Counted from the stretch's first letter, positions 11,288-21,509 are shown. The stretch: 64,000 nucleotides of DNA from Perilla frutescens (GCA_026008535.1 BRKX01000004.1:43094501-43158500), one strand, 5' to 3'. Numbers and translations are program-made. The notes: generated from the sequence alone by a model not told the origin.

Positions 11288-11365
11288 GCCGCTATTTTCC
11301 TCTTCACTCCTACTGCCCGAAACCCTAGCCGCTGTGGCTAAGACCTCTGCCCTGCTGCTACTGCC

Positions 11366-12370
11366 TCATCTTCCATCATCGGTAGTCCTGGCGGTGTCGG
11401 CGACCTCTGAGTTGCCCGCCGCGATGGCTGCCTTGCCGTGATTCTCCTTGGGAGGCTTAAGATTATCCTCCCACCATTCCGGGTAGCCAACCAAGTGAAA
11501 ACATGTTTCCTTTGTGTGTTTCGTCATCCCACAGTGAGTACACATAAGCTTATTTTTGTCAATTTTGTCCCGGGATGATGAGCCTCCATTGCCGCCGTTC
11601 TTAAGGATTTGGCCTGATCGGTTTGATGGTCGGTAACCCTTCATTGCCATACCTCGTGCTTTACTGTCCACTGCCATAAGTCCACTGCCAATTTCTCAAT
11701 TGGAGCCATAAGTCCACTGCCAATTTCGTAACGTTCATTAACTCCGGCTAGTAGTTGGAAAAGTCGAGTCTCTGATTACAACTTCTGGTATGTCTATATA
11801 TCCTTCTCACACTCCATTGGGTTCGGATGACTCTCGTCTATTTCAGCCCAAATTCTCTACAATGTACTGTAGAAATGCTCTATTGTCCCTTGTCCTTGCT
11901 TGATGTTATTAGCCTGAACGGTTAATTCGAATATGTGCCGAGTCCCTCTTAATGTTGTATGTTGTTGCAAGCCCTCTCCAGAGACTCTCGGTAGTCTTAT
12001 ACTGGACATAGTTGCTGGCTAATGTGGGCTCCATATTTTGGACAATCCATGATATGACTGTGAGGTCATTTTGGTACCATTTGGTATAGTTCGGATCTGT
12101 TGAATTGGGGGAAGGAGGAAGGACACTGATGTGGTTGAGGCAACCCCTTCCTCCAATGGCGAGATACATCATTCTCGACCATAATAAATAGTTGAATTCA
12201 TTTAACTTGATACTTACAGTAACTGTCTGGCCTTGATTTGTTTCTGTGGATCGATTGTTGTTGTTTGGTTGGCTGTATTGTCGGAGTAGAGTGGCTAGTT
12301 GCTGTGCCAGAGCCTCTGCTCCTAGTTGAGGTTGTTGGGCATTCACTAGGCTGCCGTCTCCGTCAGCCAT
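11366..12370 (-). pseudogene. Copia gag
   Basis: Nucleocapsid protein of the copia element. The N-terminal half (11909-12370) starts MADGDGSLVNAQQ and carries the copia gag signature around NYLLWSRMMYLAIGGRG, then KWYQNDLTVISWI and ESLWRGLATTY. The C-terminal half (11366-11677) has the zinc knuckle CTHCGMTKHTKETC followed by HLVGYPEWW, a pattern common in plant copia gag. The two halves are in different frames with about 230 bp between them, so the gene is frameshifted. Confidence 0.85.
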
Positions 12371-12423
12371 GGTTGGTTCGGTAGATGATGATGCAGAACA
12401 ACGGATCTGAATGGATCGCTACT

Positions 12424-12435
12424 GCTCTCATACCA
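12424..12435 (-). other. Primer binding site, tRNA-iMet type (copia)
   Basis: The minus strand reads TGGTATGAGAGC, one mismatch from TGGTATCAGAGC, immediately after the 5' LTR. Confidence 0.8.
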
Positions 12436-12695
12436 TGTTGAATAGTATTTTAAACATGATAGATGATAATGATTGTTTGAATGTGCAGTTTGTAGATGAA
12501 ACGCTAGAGATTGGAGAGAATTGCTTTCAATTGTATTTCGATTGTATATCCTAATTACACAAGAAGAGGTACATAAAGAGAATAAAAATACATTTAAGGA
12601 AATAATCTAATCTAGGGGACTAATCTTCAATGATTTGATTTTGCAGGATCTAAGGAGCTATTTTTGGATGTTGATTCGGATTGATATTGCTGACA
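12436..12695 (-). repeat. 5' LTR of the copia element in the thaumatin-like gene
   Basis: A 260 bp repeat nearly identical to 8079-8327. On the minus strand it ends ATTCAACA and is followed at once by the primer site. Confidence 0.9.
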
Positions 12696-13220
12696 CCCGG
12701 TGCCCAGAGCTGGTCTGGGCACTGGTCGTTGATCGGGGCATTGCAGGTGATGTCTTTGCACACGCCCTCGGTGGCGGGGGCGAACTCCATTGGTATGTTG
12801 AACCTATCTACTAAGGATATGTCGACGAAGTCCAAGTTGTTGGGCTGGTTGAGGGCGAATTCGGCTAGGGTATTCGGGGACTTGCCATAGCCCTGGCATA
12901 CTAGACCCCCGTTGCAGTCGCCCGTCTCGCACTAGCCCTGGCTGTTCCCGTCGAAGTTGCAGTTGGTTCGGCCCCATATTCGGGCCCCGGTCGTTCCTGA
13001 AGCAACATGGAGCTGCCAGGACTAGCCCGGGTCGAGCTTTTGACCGCCACCGGGTGAGGCGGCGGCCCAAACTGTGTAGCTACATTGATTTGTGACGTCG
13101 AATGTAGCTGCATTGGTGATAGTGAAAAATGAGATTATTAATGCAGAAGCTAAAAATGGGTGGATTTGGATGAAACTCATGTTGATAGGTTGTGTGGTTT
13201 CAAGAAGTGATGGCTTTGGG

Positions 13221-13229
13221 TTTATATAG
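13221..13229 (-). promoter_or_regulatory. TATA box of the thaumatin-like pseudogene
   Basis: The minus strand reads TCTATATAAA about 41 bp before the ATG at 13180. This supports the downstream start over the longer open frame that begins at 13249, which would start upstream of the TATA box. Confidence 0.6.
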
Positions 13230-13249
13230 AGATTGGTTCGCGTGTGCAT

Positions 13250-14027
13250 GCGTGACCATTTTACCTTATTTAATTAATTAGTTAAGACGTTTTCAAATGT
13301 TATGACTTATGACTAGAATTTGAAAACTTAATTTCAATTGCGAATTAAATAAGCATTTAATCAACTTATAATGTATCAATTTCGACTAATCATATTGAAT
13401 TTGAATTTTATGTCATGTTGGAATATATTATCGATGAGACATATTACGTGTAACTTATGATGTCATTTAATAATACAGGTCACATATATGCACATAGTTG
13501 AAGTGAGGTAATTAAATCAAACAATATTGTTCAAATAGTACTCTATATTAGAGAGGGGATTCTAATTCTGTGCTAGCCTATAGGTACAAAACTAACTTTG
13601 CTGGCATCTATCCAACGCTTATTTATATTTTGTGTTTTTTTCGAATTTGAATTCTGTGTGACAAATAGTTATCATGTTCGAGAGCACTTGGGATCCTCTG
13701 CGACGTCATTCCCCGTGCTATAATTAATTTTTAAATTTTTAATTTTAATTTAATGTATTGTAATTTAATTTATAAATTTTTAATTTTTTTTTTATTTATA
13801 ACTCATCCTTCTCAATTAGGGTATACTAAAATAATTAAAAAAAATGTACAAAAAATTAATTGTGGCACAGAGTATATAACAAGAATTTGGCACAAAGAAT
13901 CTGGTCTAATTTGAGAGTGTTTGGTTTCTATACTTTTATATATAGGAGTCTAAGGTATATATTGAAATAACATATTTTTAGAGAAGTTATTGATTTAATT
14001 TTGGCAAAAACTTTCATGCAGCAGTCT
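13250..14027. other. AT-rich spacer upstream of the thaumatin-like pseudogene
   Basis: No gene seen. Weak inverted similarity exists between 13556-13580 (GGATTCTAATTCTGTGC) and 13860-13905 (GGCACAAAGAATCTGG), so a degenerate MITE is possible but not shown. Confidence 0.35.
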
Positions 14028-14710
14028 TAAATAGTGCTATTTAAGACAGATCGGGTCAACCCGCGCTTTGACCCCGGTCAATGCGGGTCAACCCGCAAAA
14101 AATAGGAAAAACCGGTAAATTCAGTATCAACAGTCTCACTAAAAAGTAAAAAGTATCATAAAAAATTCGACAAGTATCATCTGTATCATTAAAAAGTAAG
14201 GGGTCTGCTAGTTATTTTATACTAGTTTATTTAGTTCAAATTGTGATTTTTTCCATTCGAACTAATGTTTAGAGCTTAGTAGTTTAGGGTGTTCTTAGGG
14301 TTCATGATTTTTTAAAGGGTTCATGTTTTTAGGGGTTTTTTTTTAGGGTTCATGGTTTTTAGGGGTTTTTTTTAGTTTTTTTAGGGTATATTTTGTGATT
14401 TTTAGGGGTTTTTTTTAGGAGTGTTTTTAGGGGTTTATTTTGTGTTTTTTAGGGTTTATTAATTCTATTTTAGGATATAAATTCATACTCATTTCATTCA
14501 AATTAAATCAATTTATTTTAATTTTAGGGTTCACTAATGTTATTTTAGAGTATATATTTTGGGGAAACAAAACAAAAGGAACAAAAAAAAATCGGATAAA
14601 AATATGAAAAAAAAAAGTAAAAAAACTGCTGGAAAAAAAAACGCCGCGTGGAACCGCACACGTGGCGCCATGCGCCCGCCTTAAATAGCGCCTTAAATAA
14701 GGGCTTATGC
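14028..14710 (+). repeat. T-rich dispersed repeat, copy A
   Basis: It opens with a perfect inverted repeat CTTAAATAG-TG-CTATTTAAG (14028-14047). GTCAACCCG motifs follow, then a long tract of TTTAGGGTTCATG-like phrases, and the end is CCTTAAATAGCGCCTTAAATAAGG (near 14681-14702). The middle is homologous, in inverted orientation, to 16650-17240: for example TTTAGTTCAAATTGTGATTT then ATGTTTAGAG is shared. It is probably a non-coding DNA transposon; superfamily not assigned. Confidence 0.6.
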
Positions 14711-14795
14711 ACGGAAGTCATGCTCTATAATTTTTTATTTTTGAGTTGGGAAAGAACGTTGCGGTCTCAAACTTAAACTTCTACTTTTTGCTTAA

Positions 14796-15151
14796 GAGCA
14801 TCCACTATGGTGCTACCCCATAGTGATGCCACATGTGTGCCACATCATCAACTACTTTTTTTTTAATTACTCAATATTTTCTCCACTATGGTGCTACCTC
14901 ACTTTTAACTATTCATGGACCCCCACTATTTAATTCAAGAACCAAAAATATAAAAGGGGAGGAGAGAGAAAGCACCAAAAATGCAAAAGGGGAGGAGAGA
15001 GAAAATTTTTGGGCGCACTATTTAATTCAAGAACCAGGTACTTACACAAGGGACTCATTCCTTATTTTGCTACCTTGACTTGTATTCCACTATGATGGAA
15101 CCTGGTGCTTATTTTGCCACAGAGATATAAGCACCCCCATAATGGATGCTC
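14796..15151. mobile_element. PIF/Harbinger (Tourist-like) MITE
   Basis: A 356 bp element with terminal inverted repeats GAGCATCCACTATGGTGCT on the left and AGCACCCCCATAATGGATGCTC on the right, flanked by TAA on both sides (14793-14795 and 15152-15154). GAGCATCC ends with a TAA or TTA duplication are typical of plant Harbinger MITEs. Inside, two motifs are each present twice: ACTATTTAATTCAAGAACCA and AAAAGGGGAGGAGAGAGAAA. The MITE has no coding sequence and depends on a transposase from elsewhere. Confidence 0.85.
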
Positions 15152-15154
15152 TAA

Positions 15155-16649
15155 AGATCTCCATATCCCTTGAGAATGTATCCAAGAGGACTTTGGTTTA
15201 ATAACGAGAGACAAAAGAAACAAGAAAAATGGGGGGAATAAATAGTCGTCGTTCTTCTTGTGTTACCAAAAAGTACTTAATTAATTGAGTACCATAAGTT
15301 GATGAAAATTCTCTAGTGAATATTGTAATAAATTTAATTCCATCGTATTAAATAACATATAATTTAATTAATGTATAATTGTATAATCTAATAAATATAC
15401 TGATGGACGACGTTGATTTTATTATATTATGATTATGATTAACGAGCATTGCATGTGGACAAACAATTGGGTAGTACCCCTTAGGGTTGATCTATTATAA
15501 GTAAAGGGGATGGGTTCATAATCAAATATTATATATGTTTTAAATTTTGGCAACGTTGTTTATTATAGGTGAGCGTATAACATATGACTTGTCTGGTTTA
15601 ATTTGTCTCTCTTGTGTAGTCGGTAAATTATCCCTTGAAAGTGAGGTTTACCTAATGTTAAATTTTAAAACTTCTTGTACGTGAGTTCCTTTGCCTATAT
15701 ATATTTATATATAATTGGGTTTTATTAGGAAGTAGTCCTGTGTTGAAACTATATCGAACTCGGGTACGTAGGTTAATATTTTTATACTTAATTATTTATT
15801 CCATTTTCATTTAAAAAGCATTAAATTATATATTACATGTGATTTGTTTTTCAGATCGACCTAATTAATCTTATTATCTTTATGGTGAAAATATATAGCA
15901 TCCATGGATGGCTCATAAAAAGTAGTGTACGTACATTGATTAAAAAAAACATTATATTAATATTTGTGAGGTCCTTATAAGTATTAATTTATACAAACGC
16001 CGAGTATTACGTGCCCCTCGAATATATTCTACACTGGGTTGTTCCCGTAGTCCTCAGACTCTCGGTGTGGTTGAAATCTGTCCCCAAAAACGGCATATAT
16101 AGCACGTTACGTAATTAATATCAATCTTCTCAAAAAATAGCATCACGTCTAGCGGGATAGAAATTTAAGAATATGTCACTGTATTTTTTTAACAGTAACC
16201 TCATTTTTTTATGCACTTTGTATTTAGAAGAATGTCACCCTGCTTTTTTGCATTAAATTTCAGCAGTTGAGATCATGTAATTGAATGGTGAAGATAAGTT
16301 CTTAAGTTCTCCCACTCGTGTGGACACTTTTATGATCACGTATTTAATACATCATGAATCATCACTTCAAAATATCAAATAACATAAGGTTCTTATAGAA
16401 ATGCGGGCACAAGATGTGTTTAGCATATGTTAATGAGGTGGTCTATTGTGCATAAGATATATGGGTCTGGGCCCATCAGACTAATCCAGGCCTAATAACA
16501 AGGAATGGTGAAAAAAAAAAAAAAAAACACATTGTCAGGCTCATGCGGTACATATGCCAGATTTATTATTTTTTATTTTTTTTCAATTATTTTATTTTAT
16601 TTTTTATTTTTATTTATTGATTAATTTTTTTCGCGATTCCCTCCCCCCC
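15155..16649. other. Gene-free AT-rich stretch
   Basis: No coding or RNA gene is supported. Homopolymer runs occur at 16510-16527 (A) and 16643-16660 (C-rich). The part after 16400 (TGTGCATAAGATATATGGG and a CTCATGCGGTACATATG phrase) probably belongs to the transposon that also carries the repeat at 16650-17240. Confidence 0.4.
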
Positions 16650-17240
16650 CTCCCCCCCCAAATTGTATATCCTAAAATACAATTAGTGAACCCTAAAATT
16701 AAAATGAATTAATTTAATTTTTTTGAAATAAATATAAATATATACTCTAAAATTGATTTATTGGACCCTAAAATTAAAATGAATTTTGAAATAAATATAT
16801 AAGCTAAAATTGAATTAGTGAACCCTAAAATAAAAGTGAATAAATTTAATTTTTTTGAAATAAATATAACCCCTAATTGAGATTAATAAACATAAAAAAA
16901 AATGAACCCCTAAAAAACACAACATAAACCCCTAAAAATCTAAAAAATTCTAAAAATACTAAAAAAACATCTTAAAAAAAATCATGAACCCTAATAAAAC
17001 CTAAATTCCTAAACTCTAAACATTAATTGGAATGAAAAAAATCACAATTTGAACTAAATATATACTCGTATAAGATAAGCAGCAGGTCTGTTACTTTTTA
17101 AGGATACAAGTGATACCTTTTGAATTTTGAATGATATTTTTTAGTATTAAAATTGATACTGATTTTTGACAATTTTTTTTTGTCAACGCTGGTTAACCCG
17201 TGTTGACTCGAGTTGATCCGCGTTGACCCATATCCATTTG
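16650..17240 (-). repeat. T-rich dispersed repeat, copy B (inverted relative to copy A)
   Basis: The reverse complement matches 14050-14580 in order: GTCAACGCGG-like motifs, a CTTTTTAGTGATAC-like tract, TTTAGTTCAAATTGTGATTT, ATGTTTAGAG, and AGGGTTCATG phrases. The two copies face each other across about 2 kb that contains the Harbinger MITE. Similar pieces (GGATACAAGTGATA then TTTGAATTTTGA) recur at 39485-39560. Confidence 0.65.
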
Positions 17241-17405
17241 TTGGATGTATGGACCTTATTGGGCCTTGTGTGATGTACAAGAGAATTATTGTATGTTAAT
17301 ATGTCTTGAAAAAAAAAATCCATTTAAAAAGAAAAGGGGGAAAATTTTAGTTTAATTATATTTAAATGTATTATCAAATGTTCATAGATACCCGGCCACG
17401 CTTGG

Positions 17406-17735
17406 TATCACGGGATGGGAGACCTTCTTTCTCTAAAGCATGTCCACACTTGCTCTTAATCGGGCTTTCGGGACAACTACTGATTTCGCCCTGCCATCGG
17501 GCTCATCAAAGGAGTGGCATCAGCACCCAACCAGCGTGTTCCTCCGCTTTATGCTTAATGCCCTCCTCGCAACTCATGTAAGCGTCCAGTATATTGTCCG
17601 TCAACATAATATCAGAGTACGCTCGCATGCGCTCTAGTGTGTAACAACCGCACACCCTCGGCAATCCTTGGCGATCCTCACCAATTTCGGCTAAGGATGG
17701 ATTGTGCAAGATAAAGTAACGTGCGACCTGTGACA
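17406..17735 (-). repeat. 3' LTR of the TRIM-like element
   Basis: 330 bp, about 87 % identical by eye to 18050-18379. Open frames read through it on both strands are accidental; the same frames in the other LTR are not conserved as a protein would be. Confidence 0.85.
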
Positions 17736-17750
17736 TCCTCCTCCACTTGA
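17736..17750 (-). other. Polypurine tract of the TRIM-like element
   Basis: The minus strand reads CAAGTGGAGGAGGA directly before the 3' LTR, the usual place for plus-strand DNA priming. Confidence 0.75.
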
Positions 17751-18035
17751 TTTGTGGCCGTCCTCGGACACAACATGCACTCACCTAAGGACTTACACTC
17801 AATCTGCCTTACGCCCCAGGGCACCTGTTTACTTGTCCATCCCCGCAAGGCTACACAGGTCCTCCTCCTGAGTGCCCGAATCGCCACTTGCGGGGCACCT
17901 ACAGTGGTTACACAAGTCCTCTGCCTGAGTGCTTGGAGCACCAACTATGGGGGGACCATATGAGGATCACCGCCCTGAACCGACCGATAAGTAGCACCCG
18001 CAATGCCCATACAAGACGGGCCTACAAGCCGGATG

Positions 18036-18047
18036 GCTCTGATACCA
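18036..18047 (-). other. Primer binding site, tRNA-iMet (TRIM-like element)
   Basis: The minus strand reads TGGTATCAGAGC, a perfect match to the 3' end complement of plant initiator-Met tRNA. Confidence 0.88.
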
Positions 18048-18049
18048 AA

Positions 18050-18379
18050 TGTCACGGGATAGGAGACCTTCTTTCTCCAACACATACCCACACTTGCCCT
18101 TAACGAGGCTTTCGGGGCAACTACTGATTTCGCCCTGCCATCGGGCTCATTAGGGGAGCGGCATCAGCACCTAACCAGCGTGTTCCTCTGCCTTGAGCTT
18201 AATGCCCTCCTCGCAACTCATGCAGGCGTCCAATATATTGTCCGTCAATATCATATCAGAGTACGCTCGCATGCGCTCCTGTGCGTCACAGCCGCACACC
18301 CTCACCAATCCTCGGTGATCCTCGCCAATCTCAACTAAAGATGGATTGTGCATGATAAAGCAACATGTGATCTGTGACA
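18050..18379 (-). repeat. 5' LTR of the TRIM-like element
   Basis: 330 bp with TGTCAC/GTGACA inverted ends. The primer site follows on the minus strand after a two-base gap. Confidence 0.85.
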
Positions 18380-18384
18380 CTCGG

Positions 18385-20139
18385 TGTGTATAGGATAATA
18401 TTTATCCATCCATTAGAATTGTAAGGGATAAAACAAAATTAATGCTGCAAATTTTTACACTTCAACAACAAACAGTCTTAAAGGTAAATCACTCATACTA
18501 ATTAAATCTATTATAAATTAATAATTAATAATTAATAATCACATAAATACTGTTTTAATTTCACAAGTAGACATGCATGTGCGCATATGGAGCTCTTGAT
18601 ATTGCCTTCCAAAACCAAAAAGGAAATAAAATAATAAAATCATTTAAAAACTTAATTAGATGTTTTTAGAGTGTGATTAATTAGATTTTAAATCCAAAAT
18701 CGAAATATTATATTAATTGGAAATGGTCCGGGTTGCAAAAGTCTGATTTCTATATATCGTGTTAGAGTTAGCTAGAGTTGTATGACTATTGACCAAAGAA
18801 GAGTCCACATATACGACAGTTGACTAAATTATACCTATATTAATTCCTCAGTTAAAAAAAATGTCTGAAGAAGAAAAAAAGAACGACACTATTTTGGGAG
18901 TTAGATACTCTAGTGCAATTTACTATCGTGTCTCACTTTGAAATTAACTATTTTAATATTGTTTGTAATAATAAAGTTTATTCTAATATAATCAATCATA
19001 ATTAATATTTATAAGTAAAATTGAAATTAAAATTTTAAAAAATTATGTATCATAATCATGGAATGATCAAACCATAAACTCAATTATTAACTAGAAAAAA
19101 TGAAAATGAAATAGTAAAAATAATTATAAATCATAATTAGATGTAATAAGTCAAAAATAATTGTAAAATTAAACTAAAACCACAAAAAAATAAAAATGAT
19201 GAAAAACTAGAAGAAAAAGTGATAAATTCAAGGTGGTACACGAAGTGGGATGTGGAAATGGAAAATTTTTATGTACAACAAATATATATTAGCCTTATAT
19301 CCAGTTGCGGATTCGGAAACTTTTATTAGAGGGGGCTGAACGATAACACTTTAAGCTTCTCGTTTGCTCATGCGGCTAAGAAAGAACATTGAAGATTCTC
19401 TAAATAATTGCTAATATTTATATATTTAATTACATTTTGTACAACCGTGCATGTTAAGGAAATTATGACAATTCTAATTTTTCTCATTTTCTTTAGTGAA
19501 ATAATGTCATTTTGATTCGACTTTCCTCTCGTTTTCCCATATTAAATCGAAAAGATTGTTGTTGTTTATTAAAATAAACAATTCAAAATAATTACTAGAA
19601 TAAAATAGATTTGAAATGATGTTTTTTGAACTTATTTTTTAATCTCAATTAAATTGGTTATGCCTAACAATAATAATTCAAAAGAATAATAATTCAAAAG
19701 AATAGTTCTACTTGTATTCGATATCGTTTTTCACAATCGATTCATTAACAATAGATACACAAGAAGCTGAGAAAGAGACAGTCTACTAATTTTCAAAAAA
19801 AAAAAAACATCTCCATATTCAATATATATATATAATATGTATATATCCAGATGCCAGACGAATACTTCCATTGTTAAAAGTGATATTTTTCAGTTTCAGA
19901 AATTATATATTATTTAATTCAAAAAAAAGTAATAATTACAACTATATCAACACATTTTTTTAACAGTACAAATAAACGTAAATTTTTTTATTATTAGAAT
20001 TGATACTTTTTTCGAACGGTATAACTTATAAGATTTGTGTACGATTGTAGGCAAGAATGACACTAGAAAAATTGGATAGAAGATCTCAAGTGCTTGGGAA
20101 GTAATTTAGATAAGCATAAATTAAAATTAATGAATCTAT
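18385..20139. other. Gene-free AT-rich stretch
   Basis: No gene is supported. CAGTTGCGGATTCGGAAAC near 19303-19321 resembles a phrase common at plant transposon ends, but no partner end was found. Confidence 0.4.
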
Positions 20140-20144
20140 CTATA

Positions 20145-20172
20145 ATTCTATATATATATATATATATATATA
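20145..20172. repeat. TA microsatellite, possible Helitron-like start
   Basis: TCTATATAT followed by (TA)n and ATTAAAGTAAAATCGC. The TC start and the T/A-rich run resemble a plus-strand Helitron 5' end. No matching 3' hairpin with CTRR was located, so this is only noted. Confidence 0.4.
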
Positions 20173-20254
20173 TTAAAGTAAAATCGCATGGGTAAAATTA
20201 TCATAAAAATAAATCAGTTAAAACTTGGTTAAAATATAACTGTCTTCCAAAAAT

Positions 20255-20330
20255 TAACATAGCCCAGTTGGTTAGTTGAGTATTTGCTCTTACAAGTGTG
20301 CAGGTTCGATTCCTCATTATACAGAAAACG
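20255..20330 (+). repeat. tRNA-derived SINE-like head (Pol III A and B boxes)
   Basis: TAGCCCAGTTGG (20260-20271) matches an A box and GGTTCGATTCC (20303-20313) a B box, at tRNA-like spacing. The flanks do not pair into an acceptor stem, so it is not a working tRNA gene. It may be the 5' part of a SINE or a decayed tRNA copy. A clear SINE tail is not seen. Confidence 0.5.
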
Positions 20331-20395
20331 CATAGTATTCATTTTCATTTTCAATTTGATTCCTCCAGCCGCATCTCTCATTCAATTTTTTTTTA

Positions 20396-20945
20396 GTTTT
20401 TAGATTTATTAAATAAAAAAATATCACCAAAACATTCATGAATAATAATTAAAAATATTCACATTTTTAATTTTTTATATTGTTTAAATAAAAAATATCA
20501 TTAAAACTTAATAAAATGTCCATCTAAAATATTTACAATTTTTTTAATTATACTACTACTTATGATGTAAACAATCATATTTTAAATTTTTTAGATTTTT
20601 TTTTAAAAAAAAAACTCGAAAACATGCATAGATAACAATTAATAATTTATTCATATCTTTAACTTTTTAGATTTACTAAATATAAAATATCAACAAAACA
20701 TAACAAAATATGCCCATGAATTTTATTTTTTTAAAATTCAAATTCTATTTATGGTGTAAACATTCATATTTTTAACTTTTTAGATTTTGTTAAATAAAAA
20801 AAAATTAATCACCAAAACATGAATAGATAACAATTAACAACCATTCACATCTTTCAAAAACCACCAAAGCATAAGAAAATGTCCATAAAAAATATTTGAA
20901 TTTTCAATTTTTTCAATTCTAATACTACTTTTGGTGTAATCAAAT
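20396..20945. repeat. Three-unit ~190 bp tandem repeat, AT-rich
   Basis: Units begin near 20396, 20585 and 20775. Each holds, in order, TTTTTAGATTT, an A-run, ATCACCAAAACAT, GATAACAATTAA, a second CAAAACATAA, AAAATGTCCAT, and TACTACTTATGGTGTAA. Units are diverged. No gene is present. Confidence 0.65.
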
Positions 20946-21149
20946 GACTTATTATATAATTAACAGGTATTTTGAATTGAAACCATTTTATTAATATTAT
21001 TACAACTAATGTCTCCATTATCATTAAACTTAAAATGTGTAGATCGATTTCTATACATTGTATGGAAAATATACTAGTTATATATATATATAATCTCATA
21101 CACACAACATGTTTAAGATTGTATAAATATTTTCTCCATATAAGGTTTC

Positions 21150-21503
21150 TTGGAAACGGGGCTATTTAATTATATAAAAGAAAACATTTACGCATTAAAT
21201 TTGACGATTAATTGTATAAGTTTTCTTGGAAACGGGGCTATTTATGTTTTATTTTTTAACTTTATTCTGTCCGGCTATTCTAGTGTTTATATCTCATATT
21301 TTTCAATGTTAATCTATGGTAACATTTTTCAAAAAAATAAAATTTGTGATTCGATTATGGTTTTTTTCTCATTTTTGGTTTTTTTTGGCAGCCTCTCTGA
21401 TGAATCTGCCCGAATGATTGACTATGTGACATACAAAGTCACAGAAAGTTTCCAATCATCCATTGAGCAAGCTTTAAAGAAAAATAAGCAGCAAGAAAAA
21501 TAA
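21150..21503 (+). CDS. Hypothetical open frame, possibly the last exon of an unknown gene
   Basis: 117 codons of unrecognised sequence. The first two thirds are Phe/Ile/Tyr-rich and look like translated AT-rich DNA. The last third (from about 21393) has more normal composition, SDESARMIDYVTYKVTESFQ then SSIEQALKKNKQQEK, and is preceded by TTTTTTTGGCAG, a good splice acceptor. An exon of about 110 bp ending at 21503 is therefore more believable than the whole frame. A 24 bp phrase containing TTGGAAACGGGGCTATTTA occurs twice, at 21144 and 21226. No partner exons were found to the left. Function unknown. Confidence 0.2.
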   Translation: METGLFNYIKENIYALNLTINCISFLGNGAIYVLFFNFILSGYSSVYISYFSMLIYGNIFQKNKICDSIMVFFSFLVFFGSLSDESARMIDYVTYKVTESFQSSIEQALKKNKQQEK

Positions 21504-21509
21504 GCAACA

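Larger units (their letters stand above)
8079..12695 (-). mobile_element. Ty1/copia element, complete ends, inserted in the thaumatin-like gene
   Basis: A 4.6 kb copia retrotransposon on the minus strand. Both LTRs start TGTTGAA and end GCTGACA when read on the plus strand. The insertion is bounded by CCCGG at 8074-8078 and 12696-12700, a perfect 5 bp target duplication. The order in the minus direction is 5' LTR, PBS, gag, protease piece, integrase, reverse transcriptase, RNase H, polypurine tract (8328-8340), 3' LTR. The two LTRs differ by about four substitutions and one 11 bp indel, which suggests an insertion under about one million years old if common plant rates apply (inference). Coding damage means it cannot move unaided. 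Short LTRs point to a small-LTR copia lineage such as Ale or Ivana, not settled here. Confidence 0.92.
7854..13180 (-). pseudogene. Thaumatin-like (PR-5/osmotin-type) pseudogene split by a copia element
   Basis: A secreted PR-5 family protein, normally a ~225-residue, 16-cysteine antifungal defence protein. The start ATG at 13178-13180 is chosen because a TATA box lies at 13221-13229. The signal peptide (SFIQIHPFLASALIISFF) is followed by the mature start ATFDVTNQCSYTVWAA. Family motifs follow: GARIWGRTNC, ETGDCNGGLVCQG, EFALN, DFVDISLVD and CPDQLWAPG. The rest lies at 7854-8078: NNPCTVF, YYCTDGPGSCGPTDY, FFKDRCPNAYSYPQDD and FTCPSGTNY. Three kinds of damage are visible: in-frame TAG at 13022-13024 and 12932-12934, a 4.6 kb copia insertion with CCCGG on both sides, and loss of the usual C-terminal Phe-Cys-Pro end. 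No intron is needed to read it. Confidence 0.9.
17406..18379 (-). mobile_element. TRIM-like miniature LTR retrotransposon
   Basis: Two 330 bp LTRs enclose only 314 bp. Read on the plus strand, the right LTR runs TGTCACGGG...CTGTGACA. The left LTR starts TATCACGGG because of one change. The minus strand order is 5' LTR (18050-18379), PBS (18036-18047), internal spacer without gag or pol, polypurine tract (17736-17750), 3' LTR (17406-17735). Flanks CTTGG (17401-17405) and CTCGG (18380-18384) agree at four of five positions and look like an aged target duplication. The LTRs differ at roughly 40 sites, so it is old. Such elements move only with proteins from other retrotransposons. Confidence 0.85.

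Noticed and set aside
13022..13249. Longer N-terminus for the thaumatin-like protein starting at 13249.
   Set aside because: That start lies upstream of the TATA box; the Met at 13180 gives a normal signal peptide.
17366..17963. Several overlapping ORFs of 65-92 codons.
   Set aside because: They lie in the TRIM LTR and its short interior, differ between the two LTRs, and resemble no protein.
20255..20330. Possible tRNA gene.
   Set aside because: A and B boxes fit, but no acceptor stem or anticodon arm pairs properly.
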